Positions 38,901-50,900 of a stretch of DNA of 64,000 nt are shown one piece after another. A program made the position numbers and the translations under genes. Where the stretch lies: contig NC_057803.1 of assembly GCF_018294505.1 (NCBI RefSeq), positions 237,924,397-237,988,396 on the forward strand, in the 5' to 3' direction. The notes below the pieces were generated by a model. The model saw only the letters and a list, made by a program, of their open reading frames with translations. It was not told the DNA's origin and ran no database searches. The DNA is from Triticum aestivum (lineage: Eukaryota; Streptophyta; Magnoliopsida; Poales; Poaceae). Position 1 is the first letter of the stretch. The number at the start of each line of letters is the position of its first letter.

Positions 38901-41900
38901 AGCCTACTCTAGGAACATATAATAGTTTTCCTTGTGTAGTAATGCTTGGCTCTAGCTTAGACTAAAGACAGCTCACAGGATGCTCAAAAAACAAACTGCA
39001 AAAATAAAAGGGTAAACTCACAAATGCTCTTTTTTCTGTGATCCATTGGCCTCACTGAAGTAACCAGAGGCCCCATAGTTCTCTTGCATCTGTGATTAGA
39101 GGAAAACAAAATTAATTAACATCAAAGCTGTTAGGAATATGCAACTTGTATTCCCATGAGGCCATAGGCCGATATATATGCATGTACAGGCGTGTAACAT
39201 ATGCAGAAAACCCCTTATACAACGGGATAAATACAAAAGGGTACATGACTTATATTATAACTCTAACACCCCCCCCCCCCTCAAACTCATGGTGGATGAA
39301 CAACACTGAGTTTGGAGAGATAAAAGCCATGTTGTGCTCTAGTCTGGGCCTTCGTCATGAAATCCGCCAACTGTAACTCGGAAGGCACATACTGAAGAGC
39401 AATAACCTGATCCTGCACACTAGCGCGCACATAGAAAGCATCAACACCAATATGCTTGGTGAGCTCATGCTTCACAGGATCACGCGCAATGCTAATAGCA
39501 CCTGTACTGTCAGATAAGAGCAGAGTCGGTGTAGTGACAGAAACACCAAAATCCTGAAGTAACCACCATAACCAAGTCACCTCTGCCGTCAAAAGAGCCA
39601 TTGCTCGCAACTCAGCCTCGGCACTCGAACGGGAACTGCAATCTGTTTCTTCGTCTTCCAGGCAATGAGAGAACCACCAAGAAAAACACAGTAAGCAGAA
39701 AGTGAACGGCGATCTAAAGGATCACTAGCCCACGTAGCATCCGAATAGGCCTGAAGCTGTAAAGAACTGGAGCGAGGAAAGAATAGACGATGAGAGATCG
39801 TGCCCCGAAGATATCGGAGAACAGGAAGCAGATGACTATAGTGAACCGATGTGGGAGCAGAGACGAACTGACTCAGAATATGAACCGGATAAGAGGTGTC
39901 CGGACGAGTGACAGCTAGATAGACAAGGCTGCCAACAAGATGGCGATAACGCGTCGGGTCAGGGAGAGGATCACCATCAGTAGCACGGAGGTGAACATTG
40001 AGCTCCATAGGAGTCTCAACAATGCGCTCGTCAATAAGAGCGGCACGAGCAAGAAGATCCTGGATATACTTTTCCTGGGATATAAAAAAGCCATCAGAGG
40101 TAGAAGAGACTTCAATCCCAAGAAAATAGCGAAGAGGTCCAAGATCAGACATAAGAAACTGCTCACTGAGACGGGCCTTTACAAAGGCAATATACTCGGG
40201 GTCATCCCCAGTGATGATCATGTCATCAACATAGAGAAGAAGAAGAGTCCGACCACGAGGAGAAAGGTGAATAAACAATGCTGGATCATGAACACTTACT
40301 GAAAAACCATCGGCAGTAACCACAGAGGCAAAACGCTCGAACCAGGCGCGGGGGGCTTGCTTAAGGCCATAGAGAGAGCGACGAAGACGACATACCATGC
40401 CATCAGGAACAGAATACCCAGGTGGTGGCTGCATGTACACCTCCTCACGCAGCTCACCATTAAGAAAGGCATTCTTAACATCAAGCTGAGATATAGACCA
40501 GTGGCGTGCAGAGGCAACGGCCAGAAGTGTACGAACAGTGGTCATATGGGCCACAGGAGCAAAAGTCTCGTCATAATCACGACCATGCTCCTGCTGAAAA
40601 CCACGAGCCACAAGACGAGCTTTGTGACGCTCAAGAGAACCATCGGAGCGAGTCTTAACCTTGTAGACCCACTTACAAGTGATGGGACGGACTCCGGGAG
40701 GAAGAGAAACAAGATCCCAGGTACCAGTGCGTTCAAGAGCAGCAATCTCCTCTGCCATCGCAAACTGCCATTCAGGATGAACAACAGCCTGACGATAAGA
40801 AGTCGGCTCAAGAACAGCAGCACCACCGGTGGGAAATCCAAAGCGATCAACAGGCTGACGAGGACGAGAACGCAAGCCATAAGTAGGCTGAGAGGAAGAT
40901 GATGACTCATCCACAGAGGCATCCACAGGTCGTGAACGACGAGTGCAATGCTGAGGAAAAGATGGAACAATAGAAGGAGGAATCGCCAAGGTAGAATCGG
41001 GGGGTGGCGACGAAGAAGTCACCGGAGATGAAGGTGTAGAATCCGGTGACATGCTAGGCGAGGAGACCGGGGAAGATGGTGGCTGCAAATCGACTAGAGG
41101 TGGAGAAGCAGAGGGAGTGGAACGAATAGGCACAGGCTCGACAGGGGTAATAGGTGAGTCAGGAAAAGTGAGGAAAGAGATATCCTCCACTGAAACAGTC
41201 AAGGAGGATGTGCGTGGGTAGAAGGGACGAGACTCGTCAAAAGTCACGTCTCGAGAGATACGCATCCGACGACCGATAGGATCCCAACAACGATAGCCCT
41301 TATGCTCATCACTGTAGCCTAAGAAGACACACTCAACAGACTGAGCGGTCAGTTTGGTGCAAGTAGAACATAGCAAACACAACCAAACAAGCGAAGCATC
41401 GAATAATCGGGAGAACGATCAAAAAGACGCTTGAAAGGAACACCACCCTGTAGAGCAGCGGAAGGCTGTATGTTGATAAGATAGGTGGAGGTGGAGACGG
41501 CCTCACCCCAAAAATGAGGCGGGAGAGAGGCAGCAATCATCAATGCATGAGCCGTCTCAAGAAGATGTCGATGCTTTCGCTCAGCCACACCATTCTGAGC
41601 ATGAGCACCAGGACAAGAGAATTGAGAGAGAGTTCCTTGCTCAGCAAGAACACCATGCAACATCTTAGAGATATACTCGCCAGCGGAGTCAGCACGAAAA
41701 ACACGAATGGGTGAAGAGAACTGAGTATGAACCATGGTAGCAAAACGCTTATAAATAGACAACACCTCACTACGAGAAGTCATGAAGTAAAGCCATGTGT
41801 AACGAGAGAAATCATCTATGAAAATAATATAATATTTATGACCACCTTTCGAAGCGAAAGGAGCCGGACCCCAGACATCAGAATGTACTAAATCGAAAGG

Positions 41901-44900
41901 ACGCTTAGACACTGACTCACTATGTGAATATGATAACTGAATCTGCTTGCCAAGACGACAAACCTGACACTCTTAAGAGACATCTCCTGAGACAGACCCC
42001 AGAAGACCCCGACGAACTAAAGACGACAACCGAGAGCCACACAGATGACCAAGTCGATGATGCCACTGCTGGAAGGAACCAGTAACGGAGGCGACTGAAG
42101 CGGAGGAATTGGCGATGGTGGTGGCAGCGGAAGGAACATGAAGCCAGTCCAACTCCAAGACCCTGAGAATCACGGCGGCGAGGGCCAGCCCCAACCAGAG
42201 TGTGCGTGCGACGGTCCTGGACAGAACAAGAGTCAACGTCAAGGATGACGCGACAACCAGAATCAGTAAGTTGACCAGCAGAAAACAGATTCATAGTGAG
42301 TCGAGGAACATGAGCAACATCAGGAACAGAATAAGGAGTGGAAAGATTGCCTCTACTAGCAACAGAAAGTGGAGTACCATCAGCAGTGAAGACATGAACA
42401 GGAGAATCCAGCAATCGAAGAGAGGACAAAGTGGAAGAATGAGAAGACATATGAAAAGAAGCTCCAGAGTCCAGAACCCATGGGGATGTACCTGTCTGTG
42501 TAGAGGGCGGTTGCTCAGTGCGGGAAGCATCAGTCACAGAACCAGCAGTACCCGTCGAGGAAGAACCTGAAGCCGCGAGCAGACGCTTAAGTCTCATAAT
42601 ATCCTGCTCAGTCAAAGCAATGGCGGAAGTTGTCGAGGTAGATGATGAAGTCCCTGAAGATGATGATCGCGCCTTGCGCAGGTGTTTCCTCTTCGTGTAG
42701 CACTGGGACTCAATATGACCATCATTGTTGCAGTAGTCGCAATGTGGACGGGGGCGACCTGAGCCTCCAGAAGGAGTGGGCAAAAGCGGCGGAGCACTCG
42801 AGCAAGAAGGGGTCGGTGCAGCAGGTGGCGTGGAAGAAGCCCGAGTAGCGAGCACAGAAGGAACCTCCAGCAAACCAGCACCACGTAAGCGAGTCTCCTC
42901 AGCACGAATCTCAGAAAGCGCCTCCATGAGAGAAATACGGCCACAAGCAAACAACTGAGCACGTCGAGGCTCAAACTCCTTACGAAGCCGAGACGGGAAC
43001 TCGTAGACGCGATGAAACTCCAAATTGGCCTGGACAGCCTGGCAACAGGGGCAAGTACGACAACCAGCACTGCGGAGAGAATCAAGCTGGCGCCAGATAG
43101 CAGAACTGTGCACAGAAGTCATCAACAGTAGAGTCACCCTGCTGAAGAGCATGCTCCTGACGGACCACAGAAAGGTATAAGGCATCACCAGAAGGCTGAT
43201 AGCGCTGACGAAGACGGGTCCACATCTCAAAGACAGTAGGAAGACCCAGAAACTCAGAAGCAAACTGAGGCAGAACACTAGCAGTGAGAACAGCTACAGC
43301 ACGAGCATCATCATCAAGCCACTGGGTGTAAACAGTCAGAGCACCATGATACGTCTGAAGAGCCTCCTCATAAGCCAAAACCCTCTCATCATAAGCACGA
43401 GCAGCAGCCTCAGCAGCAAGCTTAGCCGCATCCTTGGCGGCCTGATTAGCATCCGTAGGAAGAACCGATGGAGTCGGCGGAGTAGGAGCCACCGGATGAA
43501 CCGGACGTGGCGGACAACAGACCTCGCCAGAAAGAACACCCCGAAGACGGATGCCACGCATGTGAATGCACATGAAACCAGTAAACTCGGTGTAGTTAGT
43601 ACCATCGAAGATCACCGGACAACGAGGGACAGCAACATAGCCCGATGCAGCAGACATTTTTTTTAATAGAGATCAGCGGGAGCAGGAGATCAGGGGCCCT
43701 GCGTCGCTTGGGGCCGGCTGGGAACGAGACTGCAGCTGGGAGCAGCGTCGAGCGAGACCGGCTGGGGAGCGAGGCCAGCTGGGGAGGGATTCGCTCGGGA
43801 GGGCCGGATCGGAAGATCCGATCGGGAGGGGCCGGCTGGAGATCGAGCCTCTCGGGAGGGCCGGCTGGGTAGCAAGGCCAGCTGGGGAGAGTCCGATCGG
43901 GAGGGCCGGCTGGGGAGATCCGATCGGGAGGGCCGGCTGGAGATCGATCCGATCGTCGAGGGCTTCGATCGAGAGACTCAGGAGATCGAGGACGGGGGCT
44001 TCGATCAAGAGCGAGATGAGACAGGCGGCTGGGAATCAATAGCACGAGTTGCAACGTGCAGACAAAATTAACCTAGCTCTAATACCATGTTAGGAATATG
44101 CAACTTGTATTCCCATGAGGCCATAGGCCGATATATATACATGTACAGGCGTGTAACATATGCAGAAAACCCCTTATACAACGGGATAAATACAAAAGGG
44201 TACATGACTTATATTATAACTCTAACAAAAGCAAATAGCAAATACCAACTAAACATGTTGAACAGGATCATTGGTAAGCATGCCATATCATCAAAGTACA
44301 TGAGCTCCATATCAGATGCAAATTAAGGGTGTGTTTGGTTGGAGAACCAAGTGGAGTGTAATGTCATGGTTCCATTCCAGCGGGAATGGGACTGGTTCTG
44401 TCTAGATGGAGCAGAATAGTTCCATTCTAGCGTTCGGGTTTTTTTTTCGAGAAAACGCCAAGGGGCTAGCGTTTCATTTCATTGAAAAGAGGGGTTTAAA
44501 GTTAGAGAACGAGGAGGTAGTTTACAATCAGGCAACAGTCATTAGTGTACATCCCAAGTTGTTGGGAGGACTACTCTAAGTCCAATGGCGCCTGCCCTGG
44601 CCCAGAGCCGGGCCTCGTCCTTAATGCTGCCTACAAGGGATTGAACGGACGGGCGCGCATGGTCGAAGATGCAATCATTTCTGTGCTCATTGTTTTTAAG
44701 GCGGTAAGGCGACCTAAGGCGAGAGCACCACCCGCTCTAGCGCCTAGGCGACGCTTAAGCGCCTAAGGCGGACGCCTAAGCGCCTAAGGCAGGCATATTT
44801 GTAAGGCGCTGCCCAGGCGCCTTATCGCCTAAGCGTCGCCTAAGCGTCCAAGGCAGGACGCCTTAAAAACAATGTTTGTGCTTCCAGATCATCCAGGATG

Positions 44901-47900
44901 TGAGGAGTGTCGCTGAGGCCAGGCCCTTGCGCATTGGTGTTGGTGTGTCATGCCTAGCAGTGTGCCACTAATAGAGCAGGGATCGGTCATTGTATTCTAG
45001 CGTTTGGTTGGAGAGATAGAATGGAATAAGTATGATCAGCTCACCTCTTGCATAAGAATGGTGAGATTAAATTACCTCACTCGAATACACATATATTCTC
45101 AAAAACCATAGCTCTTTGGGTATAAGCAACATACTTTTTTGAATTTTCATTACCATTTTGTTAGTATTTGCAGCACAAACAATTCATAATATACATCTCT
45201 TAAAAGTTAAATAATATGTTTCTATTTTTTTAAGCAGGAAAACATGTAGCAGTCATGGGCCTGTGAGCGTCCAAGTTAAAAGTAAGTTATAAGAGCATCT
45301 CCAGCAGCTCCCCTATTCCCAAAAAGATCACGTATTAGGGGAAGTTGACATCGAAAACGCGCTCCACCAGTTTCCCTAACACAATAATTTTTAGGATCTC
45401 ACCCAAAAACACCCCATCTTCCCCTATATAGAAGAGAAGATGCATCTTCCCCTATATAGAAGAGAAGATGCATCTTCCCCTATATTTTTTCCAATGCATG
45501 CCACGTCAGAGCGCCGCCGCCAATTACCGTTGGACCACCGTCAATGCTCGCAGGACCGCCGCCGGACCACCATCGTAAGCCACTAGCTCCGCAGCCTACC
45601 GCACCAGGCCCCCACCCCAGCATGCCGCCGATCACCGAAGCTCCGCCAGTGTCTTCCGTGCCGGTGTCTTCCGTGCACACGTGCACACGAGAGAGAAAGA
45701 GAGAGATAAGCCACTGAAAGGTGTGGCACATATGTCATACTAAGTATAGGGAAAGTTGTATTGGGGATCTGCTACAGAAGCACCCTGTGAAACCCAATAA
45801 ATTTATGGGGAGAACCCCAATCACACTTATAGGGAAGGTTTTTTTGGAAGTTGCTGGAGATGCTCTAAGCAAGAAAGCACGTAAATTGTATACATATGCT
45901 TTCATTACCTTCCTGTGAATCAAAATTCATTGTTTCCTGTACTACTTTTTCCCTGATTTCGCTAAATCAGGTGTGCATGGGCATCAATCAGGCTGAGGTC
46001 TTGGTGGGATTTGAGCTTTACGAGGGATTGCTTCTGGTAGATTGCCAGTAAGGACATGTACAATGGTTGATAAGATAGTCTTAACTTAAGACTTGCATGT
46101 AATGGTTGATAAGATAGTCGTTGTCTCTGATGACATCCTTTTAAGGACGTGTACAACGCCTTGTGCGCCTAATCCAGGAGTTTGAGGTCAGGGAGGCTTT
46201 AAAAAGGATGAAATGAGGCAAGGCGATGGGCCCTGATTGTATCCCCATTGAGGTGCAGAGAGGCCTCGGAGAGAGCGACGTATGGCTAACTAAGCTTTTC
46301 AACCTCATTTTTCAGGCAAACAGGATGCCAGGAGAATGGAGGCGGAGTATATTAGTACTCCCCCCGTTTCTTTTAGTTTGCATGTAAGATTTGATCAAAG
46401 TCAAACTTTGTAGAGTTTCACTACCTTTATGAAAAAGAAAATCAACATCTACAATACAAAAGTTATATGTTATGAAAACTAATTTCATCATGCATCTAAT
46501 AATATTGATTTCATAGTGTGAATGTTGATATATTTTCCTACAAAGCTAGTCAAACTTTATAGAGTTTGACTTTGAACAAATCTTATATGCAAACTAAAAA
46601 GAAACGAAGGGAGTACCAATCTTCAAGAACAAGGGGGATGTTCAGAATTGTACTAATTATCATGGAATTAAGCTGGTGAGCCATACAATGAAGCTATGGG
46701 AGAGAGTCATCGCACCGCTTAAGAAGAATGACAAGCATGACCAAAGATCAGTTTGGTTTCATGCCTGGGAGGTCGACCATGGAAGCCATTTTCTTGGTAT
46801 GACAACTTATGGAGATATAGGGAGCAAAAGAAGGACCTGCATATGGTGTTCATTGACTTGGAGAAGGCCTGCGGTAAGATATTGTGGAATGTCATGTGGT
46901 GGGCCTTGAAGAAACACAAAGTCCCGACAAAGTACATTACCATCATCAAGGACATGTACGATAGTGTGGTGTTTGAACAAGTGATGGCGACACTGATGAC
47001 TTCCCGATTAAAATAGGACTGCACCAAGGTTCAGCTTTGAGCCCTGATCTTTTTCCTTTGGTGATGGATGAGGTCACAAGGGATATAAAAGGAGATATCC
47101 CATGTTGTATGCTCTTTGCAGATGATGTGGTGCTAGTCGATGATAGTCGAGCGGGGGTTAACAGAAAGTTAGAGCTATGGAGACAAATCTTGGAATCAAA
47201 AGGTTTAAGGCTTATAGTAGAACTAAAACCGAGTACATGAGGTGCGGGGTACTACTAGGCACGAGGAGGAGGTTAGCCTTGATGGGCATATGGTGGTACC
47301 TCACAATGACACCTTTCAATATTTGGGGTCAATGCTGCGGAAGGATGGTGATATCAATGAAGATGTGAGCCATCGAATCAAAGTTGGATGGATGAAGTGG
47401 CGTCAAGCTTCTGGCATTCTCTGTGACAAGAAAGTGCCACAAAAGCTAAAAGGCAGGTTCTACAGCACAGCGATTCGACTCGCAATGTTGAATGGCGCTG
47501 AGTGTTGGCCGACTCGCAATGATGAATGGCGCTGAGTGTTGGCCGACTAAAAGGCAACATGTTCAGCAGTTAGTGTAGTAGAGATGCGCATGTTGAGATG
47601 GATGTGTGGCCACACAAGGAAGGATCAGGTCCGGAATGATGGATATGCGGGATAGAGTTGGGGTAGCACCGATTGAAGAGAATCTTATCCAACATCGTCT
47701 GATGGTTTGGGCATATTCAACGCAGGACTCCGAAAGCTCTAGTACATAGCGGACAGCTAAAGCGTGCTGATAATGTTAAGAGAGGTCAGGATAGACCAAA
47801 CTTGACATGGGAGAAGTCCGCAAAGAGAGATCTGAAGGACTGGAATATCACCAAAGAACTAGCCATGGACAAGGGTTTCAACTCTAGCCTACCCCCAACT

Positions 47901-50900
47901 TGTTTGGGACTAAAGGCTTCGTTGTTGTTGTTGTTGATGTTAATAGTTTGTGCATGTATGATATTTCTTCAAAATGCAATTTTTGTGATAATTTATATGT
48001 TTGTGACAATATTTCTTGTAAGATTAGACTTCATACACAAGGATTTAAATTGGTAGTACAGCCTTTTGGGAGTTCAAAAGCCAAGCTATGGCACTTTGTA
48101 CCACTATCCTAACGATGACCTCTATAGCACGCCATTTGGTATTGCTCACTATCAGCTATAGCTAAAGTATTGTCTTGTACGTGTGCATGGAACAAAAATA
48201 GTCTGTAATCATTTGTACACGCAAACTTAATCCAAAACGACCATGTATGTAACTAAATAACATGAAACAATAGAAACCCTAACAATGAAGCATCCAATCT
48301 TTCTTGGGAGGTTGTTTTATGTTGGAGCTTCGGCCGGTTGGCGACTTCCTCAAAGCGACTCCCACCGGCACTCACGATGTGACAACCAAGAAAGAAAATA
48401 GTCATCTATCCATACATTAATTAGTTATTAAATGATGATTCTCCTTTGTCCTTACTTGGTCAGTGTTTTTTGTCAGACCCTTATTTTTTTACTTTTACTT
48501 TAAAACACTATTGTAAATACTCCCTCCGTTCCAAAATACTTGTCTTTCTAGAGATTTCAACAAATGACTACATACGAGGCAAAATGAGTGAATCTACACT
48601 CTAAAATATGTCTACATACATCTGTATGTTGTAACCATTTGAAATGTCTAGAAAGACAAATATTTGGGAACGGGGGGAGTAGTTTCCACGATAGCTGGCA
48701 TAGCTATAACGATGCCACAAAACGATTTAAAACCTTGTTCAAGCAAAATATAGGGGTAATCCTACCACATAGATGAGAGGGTCATCACAAACCCACTTGG
48801 TCATGTTCATCCATCAACCAACACTCCAACGGACTCATCCCAACCATCTCTATCCCTCAAACCAAACAAACACCCAAACTGGATTATCCCATCCAAAAAT
48901 AGGGATGACCCTAACCCATCCTTAACTATCCCAAGCAAACACATCCTTGGTCTCCTCTTCACTCTCAACCCCCAACTTAGCCTCCTGCTCCTTGGGGAAG
49001 CCACAGGAGCCATCAAGGCATATGTCTCCCCTAGTGCTGGCTAAGCTCTACCACCTTTTGATGTGTAAATCACCTCCCATCCTCAAGAGCAGCTTCACGA
49101 ACAGCACCTCTCTTACAACGTGGACAAACCCGAGAGCACGCCAGAGCAGAGAACTGGGCTAGTAGGCTCGGACGAGAACCACGAAAACCAGCAAGTGCAT
49201 GGTCCTCAAGGGCAAGGATGAGATCGACCAGGTCGGGTTATGTGCAGCCACATTGTCGAGGCCGCTCAGCCAAAGGAGGTGATGTGACGGCCTGTGGTAT
49301 CAGAAAGGGCATGGAGGGTAGCAGCCGCGGCCGTTTAGCCCGGTTAGAAGAGATTTGGGCTGTGAAAATGGTAGAAACTGCAGGATGGGGGCGTGAAGCG
49401 GGGCAACCGCATCACTAGGATCTCTTGCTGGAGTTCCCATGCATGGCGGCAAGGGAAGGCGGCTTAAAACCCTAGATGTCAGATCCTAGGAAGCGGTAGG
49501 GTTATGCCATGTTTTAAGTCACAGGGCATTTACAAGTAAAAAGTCTAATTAACTGACCTGATTATCCAGCCAGGCCAGGTATTGCACAACAGCTGCACCA
49601 TCTCGAATGTGTGCCTTCCTCAAACCAGTCAGCTCCATGGGATTCTATATCATCATTACCAAATTTAAAATGTTTAGGCAAAAAAAAATACTAAATGATT
49701 AAACTTGCGAGGTCATATAGCTTATCTTGCATACCCGTACGTACTAACTGAAATGCACACTATGTGCTTATGCAAAAATACAAAGTGAAATAAGAAAAAA
49801 TAATATTGCTTGAACAAGATACACTTTTAGCGTGCAAACTATTATATCTGTATTCTGCATAATAGTTACAGGATATACTTCTAACATGAAACATTTGTTT
49901 AATGTGATAATATATGTTCACAATCAAAAGGGATATGATCAGTACACACAATTATGGCAAAACCTGTTTTTAACACTTCATTATCTTGATAGCTGATACC
50001 AATTTAACTCATTTGAGCGACTCAATGTTAACACTTCTCTTTTTTTCAATGCATCCTCTTGGTGCTCCTAGAAATTACTGAGCTCATTTATCGAGCACAA
50101 TTTAGGCACATGCAAGTATCAAGGTCTCATGCTTGATCATGAAGCATAAATTTTCTTAACTACTAGATTTAGGGGAGTTTAAAAAAAGATGGTATGTATG
50201 TCATAGTCCATTGGAAAAGCTAAAGGTGATTGCAGTCTACTGGAAAGGCTAAAGGTGATTGCATGCACACAAATTTCTATTAAACACACATGCATACAAA
50301 AGAAAAGAAAAAACCTTGACAGCCTTTGGTAGAGCAATGGGCGATTGCAGCATCAAAGCTTGATCTGGTCTAAGCTTTGAGTAGAGTGCAAGGCAACACG
50401 AATTTGAATCAATCCAGATTTTGGAATGTTCCGCCACGTTGATATCCTTTTCCATGTGCAAGCTACCATTAACTGCAGAACCTTTTAGCTGTCCAGATGC
50501 AAGCAAGCTCACATCCAGCTGAACCATATCATACTCTCTGATATCAATACCACTTTCAGACATGTAATTCTTAACCTGCACCAGATCACCATTAACGCCA
50601 CAATGGAAAAATTGCAAATTTTAAATATTCAGTTTACTCACTGACCTCAGTTGTTACTTTTCTCTTATCCACATAAAAGAAGGCACCATGCAGGGTTACA
50701 ATAGCATAAGAATGAACCACTGGGCTGTAATGCACATCATTTCCCCGAACATTGTACAACCAAGCAACCTAAAATGGGGATTTATATGAAGAGGAAATTA
50801 AAATGATCATAAATCCTATAACATTTGAGAAAATAGAACAGATTCAATTTAATAGACCGTACGGAATGAGTGAAACCGAGATGCAAATCAATTAACTGTA

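Larger units (their letters stand above)
39129..44227 (-). mobile_element. Complete Copia element with 140-bp LTRs in APP1 intron 7
   Basis: 5,099 bp, LTRs TGTTAGGAATATG...CTCTAACA, and target duplication AAAGC at 39124-39128 and 44228-44232. Domain order on the minus strand is gag, protease, integrase, RT, RNase H (Copia order). It has a PBS beside the right LTR and a purine tract (12 G on minus, 39269-39280) beside the left LTR. The two LTRs differ at one base of 140 by my count, so insertion is recent, yet the coding region is broken in about five places. It has the same orientation as APP1. Confidence 0.97.
44335..45060. mobile_element. DNA-transposon/MITE remnant split by a LINE
   Basis: Starts GGGTGTGTTTGGTTGGAGAA after TAA. 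It has paired GTTCCATTC/TTCCATTCTAGCG blocks, and the GTTTGGTTGGAGAG text resumes at 45002 after the inserted LINE. The right terminus was not found, so superfamily (PIF/Harbinger or hAT) is open. Confidence 0.45.

Noticed and set aside
39940..42848. Several + frames of 66-181 codons
   Set aside because: Opposite-strand shadows of the Copia RT, integrase and gag.
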